From: Candidatus Aminicenantota bacterium
GTDB taxonomy: Bacteria; Acidobacteriota; Aminicenantia; JAMOAD01
Length of the DNA stretch: 64,000 nt
NCBI GenBank assembly: GCA_027061995.1
Contig: JAMOUT010000075.1
Span: forward strand, 56,290 to 120,289
Direction of reading: 5' to 3'
The translations under genes and the position numbers were made by a program. Position 1 is the stretch's first letter, and each line of letters begins with the position of its first letter. Below the pieces are notes generated by a model. The model did no database searches and was not told where the DNA came from. It saw nothing but the letters and a program-made list of their open reading frames with translations. Positions 42,314-52,471 of the stretch are shown one piece after another.

Positions 42314-44425
42314 ATGATAAATAGTAAAAATAATCATTTTGTTCTTATATTATCAATACTTGGTATAATCTTTGTAAATCTGTTATTTTTAATGGTATCA
42401 GTTAATCCGGGGCTAATTGTTTTTTCCGATATTATTTTTGCTATTTTGGAAGTCATTTTTAAATTTTTAGAACATAAAATTACCCCGTATCTGTTTTTTT
42501 TGCTCTCACCTATTTTATTGATTATTTTTTTCACCACGGATGATTTTTTAATAAGATTATCTCTTCTGTTGATTATCTCATATTTGACATATTTTATAAT
42601 CGAGGGATTTTCACTTAAAATCAATTTTAAATCTGACTGTAGAGCTGTTTATCTGCTATTTCTTTTATTTTTGTTTTTTTTAAGCTTTTTGTTTTATTTT
42701 AAAAGAATATATCTTTCGGGTGATGAACCTCACTATCTTATAGTCTCCCAAAGTTTAACGGAAGACGGGGATTTTAATCTGAAAAATAATTATGAAAATA
42801 AGAGATATCTTAAATTTCATCCGACAAAACTTGAACCTCACGCTTATAAACGAAATGGAAAATTATTATCTTTTCACCTTCCCGGTGTCTCTCTTTTAAT
42901 GACTCCTTTCTATTTTCTTTATAAATTCACAGGTTATTCCATTCCTCCGCAACTGTTTTTCAGATTATCAATATCAATTATCAATTCATTTTTCGCATTA
43001 CTTTTATATCTGATTTTCAGCTTCTTTGTCAAAGAAGAAAAAAATATTTTATCTTTTTTATTTATGCTTATGATTATTCCAGTGTCAATTCATTCCATTC
43101 ATATATATCCCGAGATACCCTCGGCGATTCTGGTCTTATCCGCAATATATTTCGGTATTTTAAAGGATAATGATCTTTTGTTCGGATTATTTATATCCCT
43201 TATTCCATGGTTTCATATTAAATATATCCCTGTTGTAATCATCATATTGATTTTTTATCTGTATAATAAAATTAAAAATAGAGATATAAAATTTCTGACT
43301 AAGTTTTTGATTTTTCCTTTCATAAGTTCAATTTTGTTTTCAATTTTCATGATTTCTCAATACGGATTTTTAAATCCGATGAAAATATTTCCGGCCGGAG
43401 ATTATATGAAAATCCCTTTAATTCAAATGCTTGAAACTTTTTTTGCTTTTATGTTTGATCAAAGAGACGGATTTTTATTTTATTCTCCCGTATATTTTCT
43501 GTTTTTTTATGCTGTTTTTAAGGTAAAAACAATCGAAAAAAGATATAAAGTGTTTTTTCTTTCAATTTTACTTATATATATGTTTTTTCACTCTATAACA
43601 ACCATTAGGGGAGCTTATGCTCCCGCAGCAAGACCAATGGTGTTTGTTATTTGGGTAGTGATTTTATTTATTGCGATTTATTTTTCGGAGAATAATCAAA
43701 GAGGGTTTATTGTTAAATCTGTTATAGGATTTACGGTTTTTTTGAATCTTATCATTCTAAATTATCCCTCTTTTATCTATCAACCGGTAATATCATCCAC
43801 AACCGAAAGAAGCTCTGCTTTATTCAGGTTTCTCGGAAGTGAAAATTTTAATTTTTACAAATTGTTCCCCTCTTTTTTAAAAACCGATAATTCATCCTAT
43901 TATGCTAATTATTTTTGGTTAGGATTGATTTTATTAATACTCCTGAACTCAAAATATGAATTTATTAAATTTAAGATGGATAAAAAAGGAAATCTTTTTG
44001 CTTCATTAATAGTGTTTTTTCTGTTTTTTTACGGAATTCTTTTGTATCCGCATGTTTACAAAGGATATTATTGGAACACGGGAAATATCGGATTCTTTGT
44101 TAATTCAAAGAATTTTATTAAGATAAATGATAAAAAATTCAGATTGAAAACGAATGAAAAATATCTGATACTTTTCGATTCTAAAAAGATGAATAAAAGG
44201 AAGGTAAAATTCAAATTATTTTCTTATAATGATAAAAAATTTAATTTAGAAGTAAAAACAGGATTAAAAGAGATAATTACAAAAGAGATAAATGGGAATA
44301 TAAAGCTTAAAATTGATGTTTTCAGATTAAAGAGAATCAAAATTTCCAATATCTATTATCCTTATATTAGTATAAAAATTGATACGAGTAAAAGGATTAA
44401 TGCAATTTATTCGATAATAGAGTAA
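42314..44425 (+). CDS. Polytopic glycosyltransferase-like membrane protein
   Basis: A 703-residue protein with about 12 membrane helices and a C-terminal soluble region rich in Lys. The loop after helix 4 carries GDEPHYL (Asp137, Glu138), the acidic motif of the GT-C (PMT/ArnT/GT39-like) superfamily that uses polyprenyl-phosphate sugars. A second motif YNLKNNYENKRY follows. It probably moves a sugar onto a lipid, protein or glycan at the outer face of the inner membrane. It stands 87 bp before the aminotransferase operon; whether it belongs with it is uncertain. Confidence 0.7.
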   Translation: MINSKNNHFVLILSILGIIFVNLLFLMVSVNPGLIVFSDIIFAILEVIFKFLEHKITPYLFFLLSPILLIIFFTTDDFLIRLSLLLIISYLTYFIIEGFSLKINFKSDCRAVYLLFLLFLFFLSFLFYFKRIYLSGDEPHYLIVSQSLTEDGDFNLKNNYENKRYLKFHPTKLEPHAYKRNGKLLSFHLPGVSLLMTPFYFLYKFTGYSIPPQLFFRLSISIINSFFALLLYLIFSFFVKEEKNILSFLFMLMIIPVSIHSIHIYPEIPSAILVLSAIYFGILKDNDLLFGLFISLIPWFHIKYIPVVIIILIFYLYNKIKNRDIKFLTKFLIFPFISSILFSIFMISQYGFLNPMKIFPAGDYMKIPLIQMLETFFAFMFDQRDGFLFYSPVYFLFFYAVFKVKTIEKRYKVFFLSILLIYMFFHSITTIRGAYAPAARPMVFVIWVVILFIAIYFSENNQRGFIVKSVIGFTVFLNLIILNYPSFIYQPVISSTTERSSALFRFLGSENFNFYKLFPSFLKTDNSSYYANYFWLGLILLILLNSKYEFIKFKMDKKGNLFASLIVFFLFFYGILLYPHVYKGYYWNTGNIGFFVNSKNFIKINDKKFRLKTNEKYLILFDSKKMNKRKVKFKLFSYNDKKFNLEVKTGLKEIITKEINGNIKLKIDVFRLKRIKISNIYYPYISIKIDTSKRINAIYSIIE

Positions 44426-44511
44426 TGTTTTCATCGGATTAAAAAATAATAATATAGTCTTCTTGATTAATCCTTATCTTTGCTATAAAATTATATTAGG
44501 AGTTCATAGTA

Positions 44512-45780
44512 TTGAGAACCATTAAAAAAGATATTATTAACAAATTCAAATTATATGTTTCTTCAGGTAAAGTTAAGTTTTATAAAAGATACGGGATGCG
44601 GTTTGTAATGGGTAAAAGGGAAGGTTCCTTTATCTCGGATATTGACGGTAAAAAGCAACTTTTGAATCTTCATTGCAATGGGGGAGTCTTTAATCTCGGG
44701 CATAGGAACAGAGAATTGATAGAGATTTTAAATAATGCAATGAAGATGTATGATATAGGGAATCATCATCTTATCAGTAAACCGAGAGCCGAGCTTGCGG
44801 AATATATCTCTTATTTAATGCCGGAGGATCTTAATTATACGATTTTCGGTGTCAGCGGAGGAGAGGCCATAGATACCGCCATAAAAATTGCCCGGGGTTA
44901 TACGGGAAAAAGAAAAATAATATCCGCAAAAGGGGGATATCACGGGCATACGGGTTTAGCTCTTGCAGCCGGAGATAAAAAATACAGAGAACCATTTAAT
45001 TCCTCCTCTTCCGATTTTCTCCAAGTTGAATTTAATAATATAAATTCTTTGGAAGAAAAAATTGATAGGGAAACGGCAGCTGTTATTTTTGAAACAATAC
45101 CCGCAACTCTCGGTATGCCTATTGCCGATAATGATTATTTTAAAAAAGTTAAAAGGATATGTGAGAAAAACGGAGCATTATTAATACTTGATGAAGTTCA
45201 ATCCGGTTTGGGAAGAACGGGAAAACTTTGGGCATTTGAACACTTTGATGTTGTTCCCGATATTGTTGTTCTGGGAAAAGGTTTATCGGGAGGGATATAT
45301 CCTATTACCGCAACTATTATAAGAAAAAATTTGGAAAAAATATTTAAGAAAGACCCTTTTATCCATATCTCAACTTTCGGAGGGGCTGAACCCGGAGCGG
45401 TTGTTGCCAAAAGAGTTCTTGAGATAGTATCAAATGAATCTTTTTTAAAAAGTGTTAATCTGAAATCAGAGTTATTCTCCCTTTATTTTGATAAATTAAA
45501 GGAAAAAGACCAGGGTTTTATAAAAGGTTTAAGAAGAATAGGTTTAATGATGGGGATAGAATTAAAAGATGATTTTTCAGGACCTGCCATGACAAAAGCG
45601 GCTTTTGATAAAGGGGTTTTATTAGTATATGCTAATAATGATAAATCCATTGTTCAGCTTTTACCCCCTTTGACAATCGGGGAAGAGGAGATAGAACTTT
45701 CTTTTGAACTATTGGAAAAATCCGTAAAAAGAGCAAAGATTATAAGATATCTGTTAAAAATAATAGGGGGATCATCATGA
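44512..45780 (+). CDS. Class III pyridoxal-phosphate aminotransferase
   Basis: A 422-residue aminotransferase of class III (acetylornithine, GABA, diaminobutyrate and glutamate-1-semialdehyde type). Seen: GVSGGEAIDTAIKIAR (phosphate site), KGGYHGHTGLALA, the PLP Asp in LILDEVQSGLGRTGKLWAFE, the Lys in LGKGLSGG and STFGGAEPGAVV. Substrate is not predictable. The start is a TTG, supported by ATTAGGAG 9 nt upstream. It overlaps the next gene by 4 nt and is the first gene of a three-gene operon with a kinase-like protein and a C69-type hydrolase. Confidence 0.88.
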   Translation: MRTIKKDIINKFKLYVSSGKVKFYKRYGMRFVMGKREGSFISDIDGKKQLLNLHCNGGVFNLGHRNRELIEILNNAMKMYDIGNHHLISKPRAELAEYISYLMPEDLNYTIFGVSGGEAIDTAIKIARGYTGKRKIISAKGGYHGHTGLALAAGDKKYREPFNSSSSDFLQVEFNNINSLEEKIDRETAAVIFETIPATLGMPIADNDYFKKVKRICEKNGALLILDEVQSGLGRTGKLWAFEHFDVVPDIVVLGKGLSGGIYPITATIIRKNLEKIFKKDPFIHISTFGGAEPGAVVAKRVLEIVSNESFLKSVNLKSELFSLYFDKLKEKDQGFIKGLRRIGLMMGIELKDDFSGPAMTKAAFDKGVLLVYANNDKSIVQLLPPLTIGEEEIELSFELLEKSVKRAKIIRYLLKIIGGSS

Positions 45781-46685
45781 ATGAGCTTAGAATACTTGAA
45801 GATTTCGAAAAAAAATTAATTCCGCATGCACCCGAAAAATCATCTGTCCGACCTGAAATAATAGGCTATGGGGAGATATCCACGATATTTAAGATAGATA
45901 GTATAAAAGGATATGCTTTTAAAAGACTCCCCCTTTTTAAAAAAAGGGAGAATGCTTTAAGATATGAAGAAAATTATAAAAAATACTGTGAATTTTTAAG
46001 AAAAGCGGGGTTAACTCTTCCTGAAGATAAAACGATTATTATTGATATTAAAAGGACCCCTATCTCTTTTTATATTGCACAGAAAGAGCTTCCCTCTAAT
46101 TCAATAGGGAATAAACTGATATTTAATATTGATGTTGAAAAGATTAAAATACTCTTTAGTAGGATTATAAAAGAGATAAAGAAAGTTTGGGAATTTAACA
46201 AAGATAATGCAGGGAGTGTAGAATTATCAATTGACGGACAACTTTCCAATTGGGCTCTTGTAGGGGAAAAACTCTTTTTCATAGATACAAGCACTCCCCT
46301 TTTTAGGTTAGAAGGGAAAGAGCAACTTGACCCCGAACCTTTGCTGAAAAGTGCACCCGGATTTTTAAAATGGATATTAAAACTGTTCTTTCTTGAAGAT
46401 GTAATGAATCGTTATTATGATGAAAGATTGGTTTACATTGATTTTGCAGCTAACCTTTATAAAGAGCAGAAAGCCGAACTTATACCTATGACACTCAAGA
46501 TTATTAACAAGAATTTATCCGAAGGTTTAAAACGGATAGAGATTGAAGAGGTTGATAAATATTATAAAGAGGATAAGATGATTTGGACGCTTTTTCTTTC
46601 ATTCAGAAAGTTTGATAGATTTATAAAAACAAAAATATTAAGAAAAAGGTATGAATTTATACTGCCGGGAAAAATAAAGAGGTAA
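45777..46685 (+). CDS. Kinase-fold protein of unknown function (APH/DUF6206-like)
   Basis: A 302-residue protein with the layout of aminoglycoside-phosphotransferase-like kinases: glycine-rich GYGEIST (30-36), Lys49 in YAFKRLP, a catalytic-loop-like DGQLSNW (Asp153, Asn158) and FIDTSTP (Asp170 in the place of the DFG Asp). The C-terminal helices are charged. It may phosphorylate a small molecule; whether it is DUF6206 is a recollection and not verified. It overlaps the aminotransferase by 4 nt and is followed 3 nt later by the C69 hydrolase, so the three work together. Confidence 0.6.
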   Translation: MNELRILEDFEKKLIPHAPEKSSVRPEIIGYGEISTIFKIDSIKGYAFKRLPLFKKRENALRYEENYKKYCEFLRKAGLTLPEDKTIIIDIKRTPISFYIAQKELPSNSIGNKLIFNIDVEKIKILFSRIIKEIKKVWEFNKDNAGSVELSIDGQLSNWALVGEKLFFIDTSTPLFRLEGKEQLDPEPLLKSAPGFLKWILKLFFLEDVMNRYYDERLVYIDFAANLYKEQKAELIPMTLKIINKNLSEGLKRIEIEEVDKYYKEDKMIWTLFLSFRKFDRFIKTKILRKRYEFILPGKIKR

Positions 46686-46688
46686 ACC

Positions 46689-47999
46689 ATGTGTGATACA
46701 TTTATAATAAAAGAAAAAGGTATGATTTTTTTCGGGAAAAATAGTGATAGGGAACCAAATGAAGCACAGCTTCTTGAACATTATCCTCCTCGTGAATTTA
46801 AAAAGGGGGAAAAGATTAAAACAACTTATCTTGAGATTGAGCAAAAGAATAGGACAAACGGGATAATAATCAGCAGGCCCTTTTGGATGTGGGGAGCTGA
46901 GATGGGAGTTAATGATAAGGGGGTTGTCATAGGGAATGAAGCTGTTTTTACAAAAATGCCGTATAGGAAAAAAGGGGTTTTAACAGGGATGGATATTTTG
47001 AGATTAGCTCTTGAAAGAGGTTCTTCCGCCGAAGATAGTGTTGATATAATAATCTCTCTTATTAATGATTACGGACAGGGGGGGATTTGCGGATTAGAAG
47101 ATAAAAGAATGGCTTATCACAATAGCTTTCTTATTGCGGATAAAAGGAAAGGGTTCGTTTTGGAAACAGCGGGTAAATTCTGGGTTTATAAAGAGGTTAA
47201 GGATTTTCATGCAATCTCAAACAGACTAACGATTGGTGAATCATTCGATAATATACATCCCGAGACAATTGATTTTGTCAGAAAAAAGGGGTGGTTAAAA
47301 AAGGGGAAGAATTTTAATTTCGGCAAAATATTTTCAGATTATCTGTTTACAAAATTTTCAGGCTCAAAACCTCGATTATCAAGAGCAATCAAACTATTAA
47401 AAGATAAAAAGGATGATTTTTCCCTTAAAGATGCTTTTTCAATTTTGCGGGATCACGGGGAAGGGGATTATAATCCTGATTCCCATTTCACGGGAGATTA
47501 TATATGTGCCCATGCCGGTAATTTTATAACAAGAAAAGCCACTCAAACCGTAAATTCTTTTGTTGTGAAAAACCAAAAAGATAAAATCGATATATGGTCA
47601 ACGGCGACTTCATCGCCATGCACAGCCATATTTAATCCGATTTCTTTTAAATATTTTCCGAATTTCGGGGATAAAGCGGATTCCCGTTTTAATAATAATA
47701 TATTTTGGTGGCAACATGAATTATTGTATAGGGAAGCTCTAAGGGATTTTTCAAACCGAATTTTGGTTTTTAAGGATGAGATTACGGAGATAGAAAATAG
47801 ATTAGTTAAAAAAATGGGGAAAAGTGATTTTACGGAAAACTCCGAATTTTACTCTGATAATATAAGGTTTTCCGCTGAAAAATACAAAGAGTGGTATAAT
47901 TTGATAAAAGAAAGAAAACCCCATAGGAGAGCCAAATTTATCTTTCGAAGTTTTTGGAACAGGCAAAATAAAAAAGCGAGATTAAATATTAAATTATAA
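46689..47999 (+). CDS. Secernin-type C69 N-terminal nucleophile hydrolase
   Basis: A 436-residue protein starting MCDTFIIKEKG, where Cys2 is the expected nucleophile after removal of Met, followed by FFGKNSDREPNEAQ, the signature of secernins and dipeptidase-like peptidase C69 enzymes. FVLETAGKFWVYKEV and a late DHGEGD segment agree with the fold. No signal peptide is present, so it is cytoplasmic. Such enzymes cleave amide bonds at an N-terminus or act as amidases or acyltransferases. Last gene of the aminotransferase operon. Confidence 0.85.
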   Translation: MCDTFIIKEKGMIFFGKNSDREPNEAQLLEHYPPREFKKGEKIKTTYLEIEQKNRTNGIIISRPFWMWGAEMGVNDKGVVIGNEAVFTKMPYRKKGVLTGMDILRLALERGSSAEDSVDIIISLINDYGQGGICGLEDKRMAYHNSFLIADKRKGFVLETAGKFWVYKEVKDFHAISNRLTIGESFDNIHPETIDFVRKKGWLKKGKNFNFGKIFSDYLFTKFSGSKPRLSRAIKLLKDKKDDFSLKDAFSILRDHGEGDYNPDSHFTGDYICAHAGNFITRKATQTVNSFVVKNQKDKIDIWSTATSSPCTAIFNPISFKYFPNFGDKADSRFNNNIFWWQHELLYREALRDFSNRILVFKDEITEIENRLVKKMGKSDFTENSEFYSDNIRFSAEKYKEWYNLIKERKPHRRAKFIFRSFWNRQNKKARLNIKL

Positions 48000-48068
48000 T
48001 TTAAACTTAATAAGCTTTCTTAAAAAACCTCCCATTTAAAGATATTTTAGACTCTCCTTAGGCTTTTT

Positions 48069-49133
48069 TCAGATTCTATCAGCTATCAAATCTCCGATTT
48101 TTGATGTTGACAATGGTTTTTCATCTATAATATCTCTTGTCCCTAACCCTTCATTAATAACTGATTCAACCGCTTTTCTTATGTCGTCCGCTGCTTCTCT
48201 CATGTCAAAGGAATATTCAAGCATCATTGCAACAGACAATATCTGAGCTATCGGATTAGCAACCCCTTTCCCTGCTATATCGGGAGCGGAACCGCCTGCG
48301 GGCTCATAAAGATTAATATCTCCTCCGAATGAAGCTGAAGGAATCATTCCCAAAGAACCTGCTATGGCTGCTGATTCATCCGATAAAATATCTCCGAAAA
48401 GATTTGTCGTCAGGATAACATCAAACTGAGAAGGGTTGAGAATCAGTTGCATAGCCGCATTATCAACATAAAGATGATTAAGTTCAACGACGGGATAATC
48501 TTTAGAGACTTCTTCCACTACTCTTCTCCAAAGCATTGAGCTGTATAAAACATTGGCTTTGTCAACGGATGTAAGTTTGCCTTTTCTCGCTTTTGCAATA
48601 TCAAAACCAACTCTTGCAATTCTTTCCACGATATCTTTTTCATAAACCATGGTATCAAGAGCTTTTTTATCAGTTATTTGTTTCGGTTGCCCGAAGTATA
48701 TTCCGGATGAAAGTTCCCTGACTGTTATTAAATCTATTTTTCCTTTTAAAACCCTTTTAGAGAGTGGACTGGTATTTTTCAGCTTGTCATAAACCACAAC
48801 CGGTCTTAGATTTACAAAAAGATTCAAAAGTTTTCTTAAACCGAGCAGTCCCCCTACTTCAGGATTTTTTTCCGGAGGATAATGATCCCATTTCGGTCCC
48901 CCTATGCTCGCAAGAAGAACCGCATCCGAGTTTAAGCAGATCTCTTTTGTTTCATCCGGCAAAGGGGAGTCGTATTTATCAAGAGCAGCCCCCCCTATAT
49001 ATCCGAAATTTAACTTAAACACAATATCATATTTTTTTCGAACCTTTTCAAGAACTTTTAATCCCTCTTCCATAATTTCGGGACCTATCCCGTCTCCGGG
49101 TAAAACACATATATTTCTTTGAAATTCACCCAT
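48069..49133 (-). CDS. leuB: 3-isopropylmalate dehydrogenase
   Basis: A 354-residue enzyme that oxidises and decarboxylates 3-isopropylmalate with NAD+ in leucine synthesis. Seen: VLPGDGIGPEIM, the substrate site NLRPVVVY with RELSSGIYFG, catalytic Lys in SVDKANVLYSS and the metal site VILTTNLFGDILSDEAAA-like (LFGDILSDESA), ending with EPAGGSAPDIAGKG. Last gene of the ilv-leu operon, overlapping leuD by 8 nt. Confidence 0.96.
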   Translation of the reverse strand: MGEFQRNICVLPGDGIGPEIMEEGLKVLEKVRKKYDIVFKLNFGYIGGAALDKYDSPLPDETKEICLNSDAVLLASIGGPKWDHYPPEKNPEVGGLLGLRKLLNLFVNLRPVVVYDKLKNTSPLSKRVLKGKIDLITVRELSSGIYFGQPKQITDKKALDTMVYEKDIVERIARVGFDIAKARKGKLTSVDKANVLYSSMLWRRVVEEVSKDYPVVELNHLYVDNAAMQLILNPSQFDVILTTNLFGDILSDESAAIAGSLGMIPSASFGGDINLYEPAGGSAPDIAGKGVANPIAQILSVAMMLEYSFDMREAADDIRKAVESVINEGLGTRDIIDEKPLSTSKIGDLIADRI

Positions 49134-49632
49134 CTTTTTCTCCTTTTACAAGATTTTTCGCATAATTTATCCATCCACCGCTTAATATGATCTCTTTCAT
49201 GAAATCCGGATATGATTTAAATTCATATTTTTTCCCAGTTTTTTCATTCTCCATAATCCCTTCGTTAAAATCAACCCTAACGATATCTTCTTCCTTAAAT
49301 CCCGATATATCTTTAATCTCAATAATCGGAAGCCCTATGTTAATACAGTTTCTTAAAAAGATTCTGGCAAAGGATTTTGCAATAACACAGGAGATTCCCG
49401 CAGCCTTTATTGAAATGGGGGCATGCTCCCTTGAAGAACCGCAACCAAAATTTTCTCCCGCAACAATAATTCCCCCCCTTATATCCTCTCTCTTACCGAA
49501 CCCCGGCCTTGCATCCTCCATGCAGTATTTTGCAAGTTCTTCGGGGTCATGAGTATATAGATATCTTGCAGGGATAATCTCATCAGTATTAACATCATCA
49601 CCAAAAACGAAAACTTTTCCTTTTATCTCCAT
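49126..49632 (-). CDS. leuD: 3-isopropylmalate dehydratase small subunit
   Basis: A 168-residue LeuD of the short type. It starts MEIKGKVFVFGDDVNTDEII, with the typical NTDEIIPARYL, GCGSSREHAP and NCINIGLP segments. The start at 49632 is chosen because GGAGGACAAA precedes it; an upstream in-frame ATG at 49695 lies inside leuC. With LeuC it isomerises 2- to 3-isopropylmalate. It begins 10 nt after leuC and overlaps leuB by 8 nt. Confidence 0.95.
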   Translation of the reverse strand: MEIKGKVFVFGDDVNTDEIIPARYLYTHDPEELAKYCMEDARPGFGKREDIRGGIIVAGENFGCGSSREHAPISIKAAGISCVIAKSFARIFLRNCINIGLPIIEIKDISGFKEEDIVRVDFNEGIMENEKTGKKYEFKSYPDFMKEIILSGGWINYAKNLVKGEKDG

Positions 49633-49642
49633 TTTGTCCTCC

Positions 49643-50902
49643 TTATAAATTCTCAGGGTTTGAAATATACCCTTTAATACCACTTGCAGCCGCAACTACG
49701 GGAGAGGCAAGATAAACCTTACTCCCCGTATGCCCCATTCTTCCCACAAAATTTCTATTTGTAGTGGAAATCGCAACCTCTCCATCTGCCAAAACCCCCA
49801 TATGTCCGCCGAGACACGGTCCGCAGGTAGGTGTGGAAACAGCGCATTGCGCATCCACAAATATATCAAAAAGCCCCTCTTTGATTGCCTGCTTGTAAAC
49901 TTCCTGTGATCCGGGGATTATTATACACCTGACATTTTTATCTATCTTATTCCCTTTGAATATTGAGGCTGCGGCCCTCAGGTCCTCCATTCTTCCGTTT
50001 GTGCAACTCCCGATTACAACCTGATCTATTTTAACTCTATCCTTTTCAACTTCTGAAACATCTTTTGAATTCGAGGGAAGAAAAGGAATTGCAACTTGAG
50101 GCTCTATCTCATCAAGATTAATATTAATTTGTCGAATGAAATTTGCATCTTCGTCCGGTGATAATTTTTCAACAACCACAGAACGAGATTTTTCATATTC
50201 CAAAGTAATCTCATCAATTGGGAATATTCCGGTTTTTCCACCAGCTTCTATTGCCATGTTGGAAATTGTAAACCTTGAATCCATTGATATATTCTTTACT
50301 CCCGGACCTCTGAATTCCAGAGATTTATAATTTGCTCCGCTTACTCCGAGAATAGAGATGAGCTTCAAAATAAAATCTTTTCCCGAAACATATTCTTTAA
50401 AACTTCCTTCAATGTAAACATCAATACTATCAGGAACTTTAAACCATGCTTTTCCCATCATATATACACCTGCTATATCTGTCGAACCTACTCCCGTGGC
50501 AAAGGCTCCGAGTGCCCCGTATGTGCATGTATGGGAATCTGCCCCCACCACAATATCTCCGGATTTGACAATCCCTTGTTCAGGTAATAGAACATGCTCG
50601 ATTCCCATTCTTCCCAATTCAAAAAATTTTTCGACCCCCTGTTCTCTTGCAAATTCTCTTATCATCTTTACTTGCATGGCGGAACGGATATCTTTGTTGG
50701 GAACAAAATGATCAGGGACAATTACTATCTGATCGGAAGAATAGACCCTCTTTAATCCTGTTTTATAGAATTCTTCTATTGCAATCGGAGCGGTTATATC
50801 ATTTGCAAGAGCTACATCAACTTCAAGAAGTATATAATCCCCCTGCTTTACTTTTTTTCCGTATTTGTTCGATAATAGTTTTTCCGTAAGAGTCATTCCC
50901 AT
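49643..50902 (-). CDS. leuC: 3-isopropylmalate dehydratase large subunit (small LeuC type)
   Basis: A 419-residue aconitase-family subunit. The Cys ligands of the 4Fe-4S cluster lie in VIGSCTNGRMEDLRAA and STPTCGPCLGGHMG; HTCTYGALGAFATGVGSTD is the substrate-site His. At 419 residues it is the shorter archaeal/thermophile-type LeuC rather than the ~465-residue enterobacterial form. Homoaconitase and citraconate activities are possible for this subgroup. In this pathway it may also act on citramalate from CimA. Starts directly after leuA, with AGGAGG 11 nt upstream. Confidence 0.95.
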   Translation of the reverse strand: MGMTLTEKLLSNKYGKKVKQGDYILLEVDVALANDITAPIAIEEFYKTGLKRVYSSDQIVIVPDHFVPNKDIRSAMQVKMIREFAREQGVEKFFELGRMGIEHVLLPEQGIVKSGDIVVGADSHTCTYGALGAFATGVGSTDIAGVYMMGKAWFKVPDSIDVYIEGSFKEYVSGKDFILKLISILGVSGANYKSLEFRGPGVKNISMDSRFTISNMAIEAGGKTGIFPIDEITLEYEKSRSVVVEKLSPDEDANFIRQININLDEIEPQVAIPFLPSNSKDVSEVEKDRVKIDQVVIGSCTNGRMEDLRAAASIFKGNKIDKNVRCIIIPGSQEVYKQAIKEGLFDIFVDAQCAVSTPTCGPCLGGHMGVLADGEVAISTTNRNFVGRMGHTGSKVYLASPVVAAASGIKGYISNPENL

Positions 50903-52471
50903 TTAACTAACCTCCTTTATTTTTTTCATTCGATTATTTTTCCTTATCACTTTTGCGGCTTCAAGGGAAAAATTATATCTGTTAATAGCGTTTATATAGG
51001 CATTCGCCGATGCTTCTATAATATCAGTGGAATCACCTCTTCCCGCATATCTGTTTTCACCGATTTTAAGGACAACTTTTACCTGCCCTTGAGCATCCCT
51101 GCCTGCTCCGACTCCATGTATAATATAATTTTCCAATTTTGTTTTTATCCCTATTGCAGAATCTATAGCATTAAAGACGGCGTCTATAGGCCCGTTTCCC
51201 GTATTGGTTGACATCCTTTTATCTTTTCCTTTTTTTATTCGAACTTTAGCGGAAGGAGGCGCACTATTACCTGTTTTTACATCAAAATAGTCGAGTTTAT
51301 ACCCGTCCGGATACTGACCGAGTATTGAAGATATAATTAGGAAGATATCTTCATCACAAACCTCTTTCTTTTTATCCGCAATTTTCTGAAATTTTGAAAA
51401 AGCTTTATTAAACTGCTCTTGAGATAATTTTATATTATAATGCTTGAGTTTCTCTTTGAAGGAGTGTTTTCCGGAATGCCTTCCCAATACCAAATTTTCC
51501 GTTCCCCTTCCCACCTGTTCAGGTTTTATTATTTCATAAGTGTTTCGGTTATTAATTACTCCGTGCTGATGAATACCGGCCTCGTGCAAAAAGGCGTTTT
51601 CTCCAACCACAGGTTTATTCCTCGGAATAATGAGACCCGTTAGACTTTCAAGAAGCTTTGAAGAATTATATAATTTTTCAGTTTTTATGTTCGTGATAAA
51701 GGGAAGATAATCCTTTCTGACATTTATTGCCATAACAAACTCCTCGAGAGAGCAATTTCCCGCCCTTTCACCTATTCCGTTGACAGTAACTTCCACCTGC
51801 GTCGCTCCGCTTGAAACAGCGGCAAGGGAATTTGCAACCGCAAGACCCAAATCATTATGACAATGAACAGACAGATCAATCTCGGAAATTTTGGGAATAT
51901 TTCGGACAATTGATTTTATCAATTCGGAAAATTCTTCAGGTATGGTATAGCCTACTGTATCAGGGATATTAATTATTGTTGCACCACTTCTTATCGCAAC
52001 ATCTATCACTTCAAACAGAAAATCTCTCTCTGTTCTTGTTGCGTCTTCGGGAGAAAATTCAATTTTGTCAAAATAATACTTTGCATACCTGATGTTCTCC
52101 CCTATGGCTTTTAAAATCTCTTTTTTACTCATTCCGAGTTTATACTTTCTGTGAATGGGAGAAGTGGCTATAAACAGATGAAGCATCTTATCTTCCGCCT
52201 CTTTCATAGCTTCATAAGCAGCATCAATATCACCTTTAACACATCTTGCAAGAGATACTATTGTGGCGTTTTTAACCTTCCTGCTTATCTCTTCCACAGC
52301 TCTAAACTGAACCTCGGACGATACGGGAAATCCCGCTTCAATCCTATCAACCCCCATGGATTCTAACATCATAGCCATCTCAACTTTTTGAGTGATCGAC
52401 ATTGATGCTCCGGGAGATTGTTCACCATCCCTGAGAGTTGTGTCAAAAATTTTAATTTTTCTTTTTTTCAT
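50903..52471 (-). CDS. leuA: 2-isopropylmalate synthase
   Basis: A 522-residue LeuA: TIM barrel with [30 protein letters not shown] and [14 protein letters not shown], and a C-terminal allosteric domain (about 390-522, [30 protein letters not shown]). It condenses acetyl-CoA and 2-oxoisovalerate. The start at 52471 follows CGGAGGTAAAA, whereas a Met at 52492 lies farther upstream inside cimA. It overlaps cimA by 20 nt. Leucine feedback is expected from the allosteric domain. Confidence 0.96.
   Translation of the reverse strand: MKKRKIKIFDTTLRDGEQSPGASMSITQKVEMAMMLESMGVDRIEAGFPVSSEVQFRAVEEISRKVKNATIVSLARCVKGDIDAAYEAMKEAEDKMLHLFIATSPIHRKYKLGMSKKEILKAIGENIRYAKYYFDKIEFSPEDATRTERDFLFEVIDVAIRSGATIINIPDTVGYTIPEEFSELIKSIVRNIPKISEIDLSVHCHNDLGLAVANSLAAVSSGATQVEVTVNGIGERAGNCSLEEFVMAINVRKDYLPFITNIKTEKLYNSSKLLESLTGLIIPRNKPVVGENAFLHEAGIHQHGVINNRNTYEIIKPEQVGRGTENLVLGRHSGKHSFKEKLKHYNIKLSQEQFNKAFSKFQKIADKKKEVCDEDIFLIISSILGQYPDGYKLDYFDVKTGNSAPPSAKVRIKKGKDKRMSTNTGNGPIDAVFNAIDSAIGIKTKLENYIIHGVGAGRDAQGQVKVVLKIGENRYAGRGDSTDIIEASANAYINAINRYNFSLEAAKVIRKNNRMKKIKEVS

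Noticed and set aside
49633-49695. Upstream in-frame Met for leuD (and likewise for leuA, cimA, ilvD)
   Set aside because: In each case the downstream ATG has a clear ribosome site and matches the family start, while the longer start lies in the preceding gene or lacks a site.
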